In this document: positions 17,156 through 26,430 of the stretch, piece by piece | How the letters are laid out: the number at the start of each line of letters is the position of its first letter | Position numbering within the stretch: position 1 is the stretch's first letter | DNA from: Celerinatantimonas sp046054195 | GTDB lineage: Bacteria; Pseudomonadota; Gammaproteobacteria; Enterobacterales; Celerinatantimonadaceae | Length of the DNA: 64,000 bases | NCBI RefSeq assembly: GCF_046054195.1 | Contig: NZ_JBEQCS010000001.1 | Location: 62,001-126,000 of the forward strand | Reading direction: 5' to 3' | Position numbers and translations under genes: made by a program | Notes under the pieces: generated by a model | What the model saw: only the letters and a program-made list of their open reading frames with translations | Told to the model about the DNA's origin: nothing | Database searches by the model: none

Positions 17156-18598
17156 ATGGGTATGTTTCGTCGAACCAAAATTGTTGCCACATTAGGTCCG
17201 GCTACGGCGCCTGTCGGCGTGTTGGAACAGATGATCCTCGCCGGGGTGAATATGGTGCGGTTGAATTTCTCTCACGGTAAAAAAGAAGATCACCAAAAAC
17301 AGGCATCATTGGTTCGCGCCATTGCGAAAAAGCATCATACCCACGTCGCTATTTTAGGTGATCTGCAAGGGCCTAAAATTCGTATCTCAACTTTTAAACA
17401 AAGCCCGATAGAGATTTCTGTTGGCGACTCTTTTTGCTTAGATGCCCAGTTGCAACCCGGTGAGGGCGACAATACGCAGGTAGGGTTAGATTATAAAGCG
17501 CTGGCCCACGATGTCGTCGCTGGAGATACTTTGTTGCTTGATGATGGCCGAGTGCAATTGCAAGTGATTGACATCGAAGGGGTTAAAGTGCGCTGTAAAG
17601 TAACCGTCGGTGGCAAGCTTTCTAACAATAAAGGAATTAACAAAAAAGGTGGCGGACTATCTGCTGCAGCTTTAACGGATAAAGATAAAGCCGATATGTT
17701 AATTGCCGCTGCCATCGGTGTTGATTATCTGGCTATCTCGTTTCCGCGCAACGGTGAGGATATGCATTATGCTCGCTCTTTGGCCAAAGAAGCGGGCATG
17801 GATAAAGTGCAATTGGTAGCGAAGGTGGAACGAGCTGAAACCGTGGCTAGTGAAGCGGCCATGGTAGATATTATCAATGCCAGTGATGCGGTGATGGTCG
17901 CGCGTGGTGATTTAGGCGTTGAGATTGGCGATGCCGAGTTGATGGGGGTGCAAAAGCGGTTAATTTATCTGGCCCGTCAGCATAATCGTGTGGTGATTAC
18001 CGCCACCCAGATGATGGAGTCGATGATTAGCTCGCCGATGCCAACGCGAGCCGAAACCATGGATGTGGCCAATGCGGTGTTAGATGGTACCGATGCGGTG
18101 ATGCTTTCAGGCGAAACTGCCGTTGGCGCTTATCCTGTGGCAACGGTTAAAGCCATGGCGAGCGTGTGTGTGGGCGCTGAAAAGCATCCCAGTATCAACG
18201 TCTACAACTATCGCCAAGATGAACATTTTGATGAGGTTAATGAAACCATTGCCATGTTGGCAATTTTTGCCGCGCAGCATCAAATTGGGATGAAAGCGAT
18301 TATTACTTTGACAGAGTCGGGAAGTACCGCGCTGCTTGCTTCGCGATTAAGCTCGCGAATGCCTATTTTGGCTTTGTCGCGCCATGAACAGACCTTAAAT
18401 CGCTGCGCACTATTTCGCGGGGTTTATCCGGTGTTTTTTGATAAAAGTGGTGATATTAACGATGTGATCCGCGCCGTTTTATCCCAGCTCAAAGAGCAGG
18501 GATATTTGCAAAATGGCGACTTGGTGGTGCTGACTCACGGTGATCAAGTCGAATTTAGTGGCACCACCAATACCTGTAAATTGCTTAAAGTGATTTAA
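17156..18598 (+). CDS. pykA: pyruvate kinase II (PykA type)
   Basis: Converts phosphoenolpyruvate and ADP to pyruvate and ATP in glycolysis. The 480 residues resemble E. coli PykA (AMP-activated) more than PykF, with matches in RRTKIVATLGPAT, GDLQGPKIRISTFK, NNKGINKKGGGLSA and GDLGVEIGDAELMG. The catalytic Lys/Glu segment VAKVERAE and TATQMMESM are intact. Start ATG 17156 follows AAGGAGC. The 3' end overlaps the converging YdjM-like gene by 14 bases. Confidence 0.95.
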   Translation: MGMFRRTKIVATLGPATAPVGVLEQMILAGVNMVRLNFSHGKKEDHQKQASLVRAIAKKHHTHVAILGDLQGPKIRISTFKQSPIEISVGDSFCLDAQLQPGEGDNTQVGLDYKALAHDVVAGDTLLLDDGRVQLQVIDIEGVKVRCKVTVGGKLSNNKGINKKGGGLSAAALTDKDKADMLIAAAIGVDYLAISFPRNGEDMHYARSLAKEAGMDKVQLVAKVERAETVASEAAMVDIINASDAVMVARGDLGVEIGDAELMGVQKRLIYLARQHNRVVITATQMMESMISSPMPTRAETMDVANAVLDGTDAVMLSGETAVGAYPVATVKAMASVCVGAEKHPSINVYNYRQDEHFDEVNETIAMLAIFAAQHQIGMKAIITLTESGSTALLASRLSSRMPILALSRHEQTLNRCALFRGVYPVFFDKSGDINDVIRAVLSQLKEQGYLQNGDLVVLTHGDQVEFSGTTNTCKLLKVI

Positions 18599-19274
18599 CA
18601 AAGTGCGCTATTGGGGCAAATAGGTGTTCAATTAAATTGAGCCAATAGCTATCAGGCGGCGCTAGATAGTAAAGCCCGGCGATTAAGCCTATCACCACAA
18701 TACTAAGCAGTGGTTCGCTCCACTGCGTGATTTTAAGGGCGCTACCAAACGATGATTTTAATCGGCCTCCTGCTAAATCTACGCTATATATCTCATCTAA
18801 TAAAAGGTGAATAATCGCTCCGCAAAACAGAAAACACCCACAGCCCCAAGCGACCCAAGGGCGCATGTCGAGTAAATAATAGCCTGCGACTATCATGATA
18901 AGAGCAAATAATAGATTGGCCAGCAGCGAGTGCAAAATGCCGCGATGAATGGTAAACGAGGCAAAACATTGGCGCAGCGGATAATAAACCGCGAGAAAGC
19001 TCACAAGCCCCGCTAGCCACAGTTGCCATAATGGCAGCTTAGTATGCAGCGCCACAACGGTTATCACCGCACCAATGCCGGCTAGGAGCTGGAAAATAAG
19101 CCGAATCGATGTTGAGTGGTCTGAGTCGATATCGGGCAGAATGCCGCCAAAGGTCCCTGCTGCCCAGAATAATAGCGCCAGTGGGACACTAAGTTGGTAG
19201 TGCACGAGTAATCCGGCGGTCATTGCGCCACTGACACCGGCTGCAACAATGGTATGGGTTTTAAAATCGGCCAT
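18585..19274 (-). CDS. YdjM-like inner-membrane metal-dependent hydrolase family protein
   Basis: Member of the DUF457/YdjM family, annotated as putative membrane metal-dependent hydrolases; function not established. The 229 residues have about six membrane helices and three polar motifs that may bind metal: LPDIDSDHS (about 45-53), FTIHRGILHS (about 107-116) and LLLDEIYSVD (about 153-162). E. coli ydjM is LexA-controlled, but I see no CTGT-N8-ACAG here. Converges on pykA. Confidence 0.8.
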   Translation of the reverse strand: MADFKTHTIVAAGVSGAMTAGLLVHYQLSVPLALLFWAAGTFGGILPDIDSDHSTSIRLIFQLLAGIGAVITVVALHTKLPLWQLWLAGLVSFLAVYYPLRQCFASFTIHRGILHSLLANLLFALIMIVAGYYLLDMRPWVAWGCGCFLFCGAIIHLLLDEIYSVDLAGGRLKSSFGSALKITQWSEPLLSIVVIGLIAGLYYLAPPDSYWLNLIEHLFAPIAHFVKSL

Positions 19275-19354
19275 AACCTACAACAGTTGAAAGAAAAAAG
19301 CATTGTAACAAGTTTAACTGTGCAGGAAAGCTCACAGAAACCTAAGTAAGAAGC

Positions 19355-19382
19355 TTGCCTGTGCGCCAATAATCGCTATAAT
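19355..19382 (+). promoter_or_regulatory. candidate distal promoter of rpmH-rnpA
   Basis: TTGCCT (19355-19360), a 16-base spacer and a perfect TATAAT (19377-19382), about 170 bases upstream of rpmH. Confidence 0.55.
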
Positions 19383-19446
19383 TTCGCGCTGACCAAGGAC
19401 AAATTGATGTGGAGTACTAAATTGGCGGTTGGTTTTTCATCAGTGA

Positions 19447-19475
19447 TTGACTTTTACTATGCCAATGATTAGAAT
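19447..19475 (+). promoter_or_regulatory. candidate proximal promoter of rpmH-rnpA
   Basis: TTGACT (19447-19452), a 17-base spacer and TAGAAT (19470-19475), about 70 bases upstream of the rpmH start. Two tandem promoters would suit a ribosomal-protein operon. Confidence 0.65.
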
Positions 19476-19546
19476 TTCGCCTCTTTTTACCAGGCCCATG
19501 GGCCTGCTGTACAGTAAAAACTAGCTAGCAAAACGGTAATAATATT

Positions 19547-19681
19547 ATGAAACGTACTTTTCAACCAAGCGTACTGAAACGTAGCCGTACTCACGGTTTC
19601 CGCGCTCGCATGGCAACCAAAAAAGGTCGTCAGGTCTTGGCTCGTCGTCGTGCCAAAGGTCGTGCACGTCTGTCAGCCTAA
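19547..19681 (+). CDS. rpmH: 50S ribosomal protein L34
   Basis: The 44-residue large-subunit protein L34, read directly from the sequence: MKRTFQPSVLKRSRTHGFRA, followed by the arginine-rich C-terminal half ending in RARLSA. Length and text match the family. It is followed two bases later by rnpA, the near-universal order. Confidence 0.97.
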   Translation: MKRTFQPSVLKRSRTHGFRARMATKKGRQVLARRRAKGRARLSA

Positions 19682-19683
19682 TT

Positions 19684-20043
19684 GTGGCGAATCAGTCGTT
19701 CAGCAGGGAGTTACGTTTGTTAACTCCCATGCAATTTAAACAGGTTTTTAATCAACCGATTCGCATCGGCACACCTCAGCTTACTTTTCTGGCTGTAGCC
19801 AATCAGCTATCTCATCCCCGCCTTGGTTTGGCCATTTCCAAAAAAAGCGATAAGCGAGCAGTTGCCAGAAATCGAATTAAAAGGCATATTCGAGAGAGTT
19901 TTCGGCTGAATCAGCAACAGCTATCGGGCATGGACATTGTTGTAATTTCAAAGTTTGGTGTGTCCAAATTGTCTGATACCGAGCTCAACAAAATATTGGA
20001 TAAGTCATGGCGACGATTACTGCGCCGTTTCGCTACCTCTTAA
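19684..20043 (+). CDS. rnpA: ribonuclease P protein component
   Basis: Protein cofactor of RNase P, which helps the RNA subunit cleave 5' leaders from pre-tRNAs. It is 119 residues with a GTG start at 19684 (VANQSFSRELRLL). The RNR motif is ARNRIKRHIRESFR (about residues 61-74), and GLAISKKSDKRAV precedes it. It starts two bases after rpmH and overlaps yidD by 37 bases. Confidence 0.95.
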   Translation: MANQSFSRELRLLTPMQFKQVFNQPIRIGTPQLTFLAVANQLSHPRLGLAISKKSDKRAVARNRIKRHIRESFRLNQQQLSGMDIVVISKFGVSKLSDTELNKILDKSWRRLLRRFATS

Positions 20044-20261
20044 TTGGGTTAATTCGTTTCTATCAGTTAGCTATTAGCCCGCTAATTGGTCCGCGTTGTC
20101 GGTTTACGCCAACATGCTCAAATTATGCGATTGAAGCATTAAAAGTTCATGGTTTGATCAAAGGCAGTTGGTTAGCAATAAAACGTCTATTAAAATGCCA
20201 GCCTTTACACTCAGGTGGATACGATCCGGTTCCGCCTGCTCATAAAACTAAAAGAGATTGA
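20007..20261 (+). CDS. yidD: membrane protein insertion efficiency factor YidD
   Basis: Small membrane-associated protein thought to assist YidC/Sec-dependent membrane insertion. Its 84 residues contain an N-terminal amphipathic helix and the conserved CRFTPTCSNYAIEAL with two cysteines, then HSGGYDPVPP. It begins inside rnpA in another frame, the usual arrangement, and lies seven bases before yidC. Confidence 0.95.
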   Translation: MATITAPFRYLLIGLIRFYQLAISPLIGPRCRFTPTCSNYAIEALKVHGLIKGSWLAIKRLLKCQPLHSGGYDPVPPAHKTKRD

Positions 20262-20268
20262 CTAGATT

Positions 20269-21927
20269 ATGGAATCTCAACGCAATTTATTGTTAATCGG
20301 TTTGCTGTTTGTCAGTTTTCTGATTTATCAACAGTGGGGCAAGGATCACAGCCCTAAGCCGGTAAATACAGAACAAACCACGACCCAGACTCAGTCTGCT
20401 CAGTCGAACTCGGATGTCCCAACGGCTCCGGGAGAAGCTAAAACAACACCTGCTGACAATGCGAGTGCGCATGGCCAGTTAATCACCGTGCAATCAGATG
20501 TTTTAAAACTGACGATTGATACACTCGGTGGTGATATCGTTGAAGCTGATCTTCTCAAATATCCAAAAACTGAGAAAACATCAGATCCAGTTCAACTGCT
20601 CAATATCAATGGTGCCCATAAATATACTGCTCGCAGTGGTTTAATCGGTGACAATGGTCCTGATGCGGGTCAATCTCGACCTGTTTATAGTGTCGATAAA
20701 AAAGCCTTTACACTGGCTGACGGTCAAAAACAAGTGACTGTTCCACTGACCTATACCGATAAAAACGGGGTTGTTTACCATAAGCTGATCACCTTAGATA
20801 AAGGCAGCTATGACGTTAAAGTGGATTATAAAGTCACTAACAACGCGGCAAACAAAATCACCGTTCAACAATTTGCTGAGTTAAAACAGACCACTCAGAA
20901 AGCCAAAGGCGGTTTCTTTGGGCATCCAAATTATCGTGGTGGGGCGTATTCATCTGATGATACCCGCTATGAAAAATACACCTTCGATGATATCAAAGAT
21001 AAAAATCTGAATATCACCACCAAAGGTGGCTGGGTTGCTATGTTGCAGCATTATTTTGCCGCAGCTTGGGTACCACCACAGGATGAAAAAAGTACGCTTT
21101 ACAGCCAATACAAAGATGACTTTGCTCATATCGGCTTTATCGGTGCGAAAAAAGAAATTGCACCAGGACAAACCGCGCAGCTCAAAAGCTCTATCTGGGT
21201 TGGTCCTGAGCTTCAGGATAAAATGGCCGCAGTTGCGCCGCATCTGGATTTAACCGTTGATTATGGTTGGCTCTGGTTTATCTCTCAGCCGCTGTTTAAA
21301 TTCTTGAAATTCTTGCACAGCTTGGTTGGTAACTGGGGTGTGGCAATTATCCTGATTACGCTGATTGTTAAAGGTGTGATGTATCCGCTGACTCGTGCTC
21401 AGTACACCTCAATGGCGAAAATGCGTATTCTGCAGCCGAAAATGAAAGAGCTGCGTGAACGCTACGCCGATGATCGCCAGAAACAGTCTCAGGCGATGAT
21501 GGAATTATACAAAAAAGAGAAAGTGAATCCGCTTGGTGGCTGTTTCCCAATTGCCTTGCAGATGCCTATTTTCATCGCTCTGTACTGGGCGTTCTTGGGT
21601 AGTGTTGAGCTGCGCCATGCACCATTCTTCTTGTGGATCCATGACTTGTCAGCACAAGACCCATACTACATCCTGCCAGTATTGATGGGCATTAGTATGT
21701 TCATGATCCAGAAAATGTCGCCAACTGCGGTTGCCGATCCGATGCAGCAGAAAATCATGCAGTTTATGCCAGTGGCATTTACCGTATTCTTCCTGTTCTT
21801 CCCATCTGGTCTGGTACTGTACTGGTTGGTCAGTAACTGTGTAACATTGATTCAGCAAACCCTGATTTATCGTGAGCTGGAGAAAAAAGGTCTGCACAGT
21901 CGGGATAAAAAAGATAAGAAAAAATAA
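20269..21927 (+). CDS. yidC: membrane protein insertase YidC
   Basis: Inserts and folds inner-membrane proteins alone or with SecYEG. Among its substrates are subunits a and c of ATP synthase. The 552 residues begin with an N-terminal membrane helix (about 7-21), then a low-complexity Thr/Gln/Ser linker and a large periplasmic domain. The conserved five-helix core runs from about residue 340, with the hydrophilic-groove arginine in VKGVMYPLTRAQYTS and the NPLGGCFPIALQMP segment. It ends in a lysine-rich tail. Followed by a terminator. Confidence 0.97.
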   Translation: MESQRNLLLIGLLFVSFLIYQQWGKDHSPKPVNTEQTTTQTQSAQSNSDVPTAPGEAKTTPADNASAHGQLITVQSDVLKLTIDTLGGDIVEADLLKYPKTEKTSDPVQLLNINGAHKYTARSGLIGDNGPDAGQSRPVYSVDKKAFTLADGQKQVTVPLTYTDKNGVVYHKLITLDKGSYDVKVDYKVTNNAANKITVQQFAELKQTTQKAKGGFFGHPNYRGGAYSSDDTRYEKYTFDDIKDKNLNITTKGGWVAMLQHYFAAAWVPPQDEKSTLYSQYKDDFAHIGFIGAKKEIAPGQTAQLKSSIWVGPELQDKMAAVAPHLDLTVDYGWLWFISQPLFKFLKFLHSLVGNWGVAIILITLIVKGVMYPLTRAQYTSMAKMRILQPKMKELRERYADDRQKQSQAMMELYKKEKVNPLGGCFPIALQMPIFIALYWAFLGSVELRHAPFFLWIHDLSAQDPYYILPVLMGISMFMIQKMSPTAVADPMQQKIMQFMPVAFTVFFLFFPSGLVLYWLVSNCVTLIQQTLIYRELEKKGLHSRDKKDKKK

Positions 21928-21959
21928 CGATAACGCTTAACGAATCGTTACAAATCTTT

Positions 21960-21993
21960 AAAATGCCACTGAATCATCGGTGGCATTTTTTTA
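21960..21993 (+). terminator. Rho-independent terminator after yidC
   Basis: A 10-bp stem (21960-21969 with 21980-21989), a 10-base loop and a T-run. Confidence 0.85.
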
Positions 21994-22018
21994 TGCTCTA
22001 CCAGCAATAGGAGTTTAT

Positions 22019-23383
22019 ATGCAAAGCATTGATACCATTGTCGCCCAGGCAACGGCTCCCGGACGCGGCGGCGTGGGGATTGTGCGAGTTTCCGGTCCAA
22101 AAGCACAGGTGGTTGCAAAAGCTATGCTCGGGCACTGCCCAAAACCGCGTTACGCTGAATATGTGCCGTTTAAAAATGCCGATGGCGACATGATTGACCA
22201 AGGCATTGCGTTATTTTTTAAAGGGCCGCACTCCTATACTGGCGAAGACATTTTAGAGCTGCAGGGCCATGGTGGCCCAGTGGTGATGGATTTACTCATT
22301 CAGCAGATTCTAAAACTGGATGATATTCGCACCGCGCGCCCTGGGGAGTTTACCGAACGGGCCTTTTTGAACGATAAAATCGACTTGGCTCAGGCCGAAG
22401 CCATTGCCGACTTAATTGAAGCCACCTCCGCGCAAGCGGCTAAAAGTGCCCTTAACTCAATGCAGGGACAATTTTCTAAACAGGTCAGTGCATTAGTCGA
22501 ACAGTTGATTCACCTGCGCATCTTTGTTGAAGCGGCCATTGATTTTCCTGAAGAGGAGGTGGATTTCTTAGGTGATGGTAAAATTGCCGCTGAGCTGTCC
22601 CTTGTTGAGCAGGCATTAACCGGCGTTCGCGCGCAAGCAGGACAAGGCGCGTTGCTGCGCGAAGGGATGAAAGTGGTGATAGCAGGACGTCCCAATGCGG
22701 GTAAATCAAGCCTGCTTAATGCACTCGCAGGCAAAGACTCAGCCATTGTGACCGATATCGCTGGTACTACGCGCGATGTACTGCGTGAGTATATTCATCT
22801 TGATGGGATGCCGCTACATATTATCGATACCGCAGGATTGCGCGACAGCCCTGACAAGGTCGAACAGATTGGGATTGCTCGCGCGTGGGATGAAATTAAT
22901 AATGCTGATCGGGTATTGTTAATGGTCGATAGCAGTGAAAGTGATGCTAAAGACCCCACCAATATTTGGCCCGAGTTTATGGCGCGTTTGCCTGAGCATA
23001 TGGGGCTGAGTGTGGTCCGCAATAAGGCGGATCAAAGTGGTGAAACCATCGGCATGGCGCATGTAGGTGAGATCCCAGTGTTATCACTTTCGGCTAAAAC
23101 AGGCGAAGGGATAGAGCTATTGCGTGAGCATTTAAAAGACTGCATGGGCTTTCAAGGCTCCAATGAAGGTACTTTTATGGCTCGGCGCCGCCATCTGGAT
23201 GCGCTGGATAAAGCATTTGAGCATCTTGAAAATGCCCATGTTCAGCTTGAAGAGTATAAAGCCGGCGAGCTGGTGGCCGAAGAGCTTCGGCTCTGTCAGA
23301 ATGCTTTAAGTGAAATCACTGGTGAATTTACCAGTGATGACTTGCTGGGGCGGATTTTCTCAAGCTTTTGTATCGGTAAATAA
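22019..23383 (+). CDS. mnmE: tRNA modification GTPase MnmE
   Basis: GTPase partner of MnmG in wobble-uridine modification. The start is ATG 22019 (MQSIDTIVAQATAPG) with AGGAG before it, giving 454 residues as in E. coli. An in-frame ATG at 21980 lies inside the yidC terminator and is rejected. Folate-binding N-terminal domain; G domain with Walker A GRPNAGKS at 223-230 and DTAGLRD; C-terminal CIGK with the conserved cysteine. Confidence 0.97.
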   Translation: MQSIDTIVAQATAPGRGGVGIVRVSGPKAQVVAKAMLGHCPKPRYAEYVPFKNADGDMIDQGIALFFKGPHSYTGEDILELQGHGGPVVMDLLIQQILKLDDIRTARPGEFTERAFLNDKIDLAQAEAIADLIEATSAQAAKSALNSMQGQFSKQVSALVEQLIHLRIFVEAAIDFPEEEVDFLGDGKIAAELSLVEQALTGVRAQAGQGALLREGMKVVIAGRPNAGKSSLLNALAGKDSAIVTDIAGTTRDVLREYIHLDGMPLHIIDTAGLRDSPDKVEQIGIARAWDEINNADRVLLMVDSSESDAKDPTNIWPEFMARLPEHMGLSVVRNKADQSGETIGMAHVGEIPVLSLSAKTGEGIELLREHLKDCMGFQGSNEGTFMARRRHLDALDKAFEHLENAHVQLEEYKAGELVAEELRLCQNALSEITGEFTSDDLLGRIFSSFCIGK

Positions 23384-23423
23384 TCTGGCTCTGGCGCTAC
23401 TCAATCATCCAACGGGAGATATT

Positions 23424-24044
23424 ATGAGTGAACAATCGTTCCATTTTTATGAACCTAAATTGGGTCACCATTTACCCCATAATCCATTTAAATCGATTAT
23501 TGCGCCGCGGCCTATTGGCTGGATTGGTTCAAAAAGTGCCGATGGCATTGCCAACCTTGCGCCTTATAGCTTTTTTAATGCATTTTGTGATGAGCCGCCA
23601 ATCATCGGTTTTGCCAGCAGTGGTTATAAAGATAGTGTGCGTAATATTGAGCAGACTAAAGAGTTTAGTTGGAATTTAGTAACTCGCTCTCTGGCCTCGC
23701 AGATGAATCAAAGCTGCGCGAGTGTTGAACCTCAGATCGATGAGTTTGAACTTTGCTCGCTTGAAACAGCCCCTTCAAATATTATTGATGTGCCGCGAGT
23801 TGCAGCATCTCCTGTGTCATTTGAATGTCGATTAACGCAAGTGATACGCCTTGAAAATACCGAAGCTGAGCCATTACCTAATTGGTTAGTGCTTGGCGAG
23901 GTGGTTGGGGTACACATCGATAAACAGTTTCTAAAAGATGGTGTTTATCAAACCGTTGCCGCGCAGCCAGTGATGCGAGCAGGTGGACCTGCTAGTTATT
24001 TTGGCATCAGTTCAAATGAAGAGTTTGAGCTTTATCGCCCGTAA
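23424..24044 (+). CDS. flavin reductase-like (FMN-binding split-barrel) protein
   Basis: Predicted FMN-binding protein of the flavin reductase-like domain family; substrate unknown. Start ATG 23424 follows GGGAG, giving 206 residues. APRPIGWIGSKSADGIANLAPYSFFN (about residues 26-51) is the flavin-binding signature, and FSWNLVTRSLASQMN matches the second conserved block. It lies 40 bases after mnmE, possibly cotranscribed. Confidence 0.85.
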   Translation: MSEQSFHFYEPKLGHHLPHNPFKSIIAPRPIGWIGSKSADGIANLAPYSFFNAFCDEPPIIGFASSGYKDSVRNIEQTKEFSWNLVTRSLASQMNQSCASVEPQIDEFELCSLETAPSNIIDVPRVAASPVSFECRLTQVIRLENTEAEPLPNWLVLGEVVGVHIDKQFLKDGVYQTVAAQPVMRAGGPASYFGISSNEEFELYRP

Positions 24045-24060
24045 CTTTGCTTGAGTTACG

Positions 24061-24094
24061 ATTGCTACGCCGTGGTTATGCTAGGCGTAGCAAT
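24061..24094. terminator. terminator hairpin between convergent genes
   Basis: An 11-bp perfect stem (24061-24071 with 24084-24094) with a 12-base loop, between the flavin-reductase-like gene and the alcohol dehydrogenase gene that converge here. Confidence 0.7.
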
Positions 24095-24101
24095 GGATGA
24101 T

Positions 24102-25151
24102 TTAATCGGTTTGACTAATCACCACTTTCATCGCTTTTTCATCGGCAGCATGCCCAAAGACGTCATACGCTTTCGTAAACTCGTCAAATGAAAAATGGTG
24201 AGTGACTAATTTGTCTGGCGCGATTTTGCTGCTTTGAGCGGTGAGTGCTTTTAATAGCATCGGGGTGCTGGTGGCGTTCACAAGCCCGGTGGTCAGTATA
24301 ATATTTTTCGTCCACAGTTCCTGCAATTGCAGATCAACACTTTGTCCATGTACTCCGACGTTAGCCAAGTGACCGCCTTTACCGACAATTTTCTGGCAAA
24401 TATCAAAGGTGGCAGGGACACCAACACATTCAATCGCCACATCAACCCCATCGCCATGACACAGTGCATTGATGCGCTGTTCAACATCTTCTTTGGCTGG
24501 GTTAATCGTTTGTGTTGCACCAAATTCTCGAGCAACTTCAAGCCGGTTATCATCTAAATCAATCATGATAATTTCTGATGGTGAATAGAACTGGCTAGTC
24601 ATCATTGCGGCCATGCCAACAGGACCTGCGCCGACAAAGGCAACATTGTCGCCCGGTTTAACCTGACCATTTAAAACACCAATTTCAAAGCCGGTGGGAA
24701 GAATATCACTGAGCATAATCGCTGAGTCATCATCAACCCCGTTAGGAATTGGGTATAGGCTGTTATCAGCATGGGGAATTCGGACATATTCAGCCTGAGT
24801 GCCATCGATTAAGTGGCCTAAAATCCAGCCACCATCTTCACAGTGAGCAGGTAGTCCTTTTTTACAATAACGACAGCTCCCGCATGAAGTAATGCAAGAG
24901 ATAATGACTTTATCTCCAACTTTAAAGTGGCTCACTGAGCTTGCGGTTGATTCGACAATGCCAATTCCTTCATGCCCTAAGATGCGCCCCTGGGTGACCT
25001 CTGGCAGATCGCCTTTTAAAATATGTAGATCGGTACCGCAAATGGTCGTTTTTAATACTTTTACGATGGCATCGGTTGGGTGTTCTAACTCAGGTTTTGC
25101 CACCTCATCATAACTAATCTCATTTGGGCCGTGATAAACAACAGCTTTCAT
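24102..25151 (-). CDS. zinc-dependent alcohol dehydrogenase
   Basis: Medium-chain zinc dehydrogenase, 349 residues from ATG 25151; GGAGG is seven bases before it, whereas the in-frame ATG at 25157 almost abuts that site. Catalytic zinc ligands are in TICGTDLH (Cys near 36) and GHEGIG (His near 59). The structural zinc is held by CGSCRYCKKGLPAHC, four cysteines. The Rossmann loop is VGAGPVGMAA. It is likely an NAD(P)(H)-dependent alcohol/aldehyde oxidoreductase; the substrate is not determinable. Neighbours give no clear pathway. Confidence 0.88.
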   Translation of the reverse strand: MKAVVYHGPNEISYDEVAKPELEHPTDAIVKVLKTTICGTDLHILKGDLPEVTQGRILGHEGIGIVESTASSVSHFKVGDKVIISCITSCGSCRYCKKGLPAHCEDGGWILGHLIDGTQAEYVRIPHADNSLYPIPNGVDDDSAIMLSDILPTGFEIGVLNGQVKPGDNVAFVGAGPVGMAAMMTSQFYSPSEIIMIDLDDNRLEVAREFGATQTINPAKEDVEQRINALCHGDGVDVAIECVGVPATFDICQKIVGKGGHLANVGVHGQSVDLQLQELWTKNIILTTGLVNATSTPMLLKALTAQSSKIAPDKLVTHHFSFDEFTKAYDVFGHAADEKAMKVVISQTD

Positions 25152-25418
25152 AGTCATTCCTCCATATTAAAAATGCAGTGATGTTTTGCTGTTTCAAGTG
25201 GAATAAAAGATAAGAGGGCTCTAATTATTGACGGCACATTTGTTAATGTGAGTCGTGAAGGACAGTTTGGCTCTCAGGGCTGAGATGGGGTTTGGCTGGA
25301 CAGGCAGTCATCGTCTTTAGACTCAAAAATAAATAATCAGAAATATCCCTTAAGAACAACTTAATCTTATGGCGAAAATCTGTTGTGAGTATTATCGCAG
25401 AACTTAGTCTGCTAATGA

Positions 25419-26417
25419 TTAGATTCGATTTTTGCGATTGAGATACCACACTAAAGAGAGCATCACAGGCACTTCAATTAATACCCCAACAACGGTTGCA
25501 AGCGCAGCTCCTGAGTGCAGGCCAAACAGTGAAACTGCAACCGCTACCGCCAGTTCAAAGAAATTTGAGGTACCGATCATGCACGCTGGGGCGGCGATAT
25601 TGTGAGGTAGTTTTAAGAGTTTGGCACCTATATAACCCAGTCCAAAAATACCATAGGTTTGAATTAAAAGAGGAATGGCAATTAAAAGAATAATCAGTGG
25701 CTTACTAATGATTGTTTGGGCTTGCAACGCAAAGAGAATCACCACAGTTGCGAGTAAGACGATGATGGACCAAGGTTTGAGTTGGGCGCAAAACGAATTG
25801 AGCTGCTCTTTGGGTAAACGAGCCCGAGTGATTGCGCCAGCTGCCAGTGGCAGCACAACATAAAGTAGCACAGAAATAAGCAAGGTTTGCCACGGCACGG
25901 CAATATCGCTAATGCCTAATAGTAACGCGGTGATCGGAGCGAATGCGACAATCATAATTAGATCGTTCAGTGCCACTTGCACTAAAGTGTAGTTAGGATC
26001 TCCTTTGGTCATCTGGCTCCAGATAAACACCATCGCAGTACACGGAGCTGCGCCAAGTAAGATCATTCCCGCGACATAACCAGAGGCTTCTTGATGATTG
26101 ACCCATCCGGAAAATAGGCCATAGAAAAACACACTACCTAGCAGTGCCATGGTAAAGGGTTTAATCAGCCAGTTGATGACAATGGTGAGTAATAACCCTT
26201 TGGGACGGTTTTTCACCTCTTTAATGGCTTTAAAATCAATTTGTACCATCATTGGGTAGATCATGGCCCAAATCAGCACAGCGACCACTAAATTGACGTG
26301 TGCATATTCAAGCGAAGCGATGACACTGAACAACCCTGCAAACAGATTGCCAAACACCACGCCCGCAACGATGCAAAGCGCAACCCACAGTGATAAATAT
26401 CTTTCAAAGCGTCCCAT
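25419..26417 (-). CDS. acr3: arsenite efflux transporter, ACR3 family
   Basis: Exports arsenite across the inner membrane. The 332 residues form about ten helices, with the conserved ACR3 segment GAAPCTAMVFIWSQMTKGDP carrying the functional cysteine (about residue 125). This is the ACR3 type, unrelated to E. coli-type ArsB. It is the third gene of arsR-arsC-acr3, 13 bases after arsC. The 261 bases downstream (25158-25418) hold no convincing gene. Confidence 0.93.
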   Translation of the reverse strand: MGRFERYLSLWVALCIVAGVVFGNLFAGLFSVIASLEYAHVNLVVAVLIWAMIYPMMVQIDFKAIKEVKNRPKGLLLTIVINWLIKPFTMALLGSVFFYGLFSGWVNHQEASGYVAGMILLGAAPCTAMVFIWSQMTKGDPNYTLVQVALNDLIMIVAFAPITALLLGISDIAVPWQTLLISVLLYVVLPLAAGAITRARLPKEQLNSFCAQLKPWSIIVLLATVVILFALQAQTIISKPLIILLIAIPLLIQTYGIFGLGYIGAKLLKLPHNIAAPACMIGTSNFFELAVAVAVSLFGLHSGAALATVVGVLIEVPVMLSLVWYLNRKNRI

Positions 26418-26430
26418 GCTGAATGTCCTT

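Noticed and set aside
19318..19337. Possible LexA box upstream of the YdjM-like gene
   Set aside because: CTGT and ACAG are separated by 12 bases instead of the required 8, so the SOS-box pattern is not met.
21980..22018. Upstream ATG extension of mnmE
   Set aside because: It lies inside the yidC terminator hairpin; AGGAG and the family N-terminus support ATG 22019.
25243..25449. 68-codon minus-strand frame between the alcohol dehydrogenase and acr3
   Set aside because: It overlaps the end of acr3, has no Shine-Dalgarno or family resemblance, and the composition looks non-coding.
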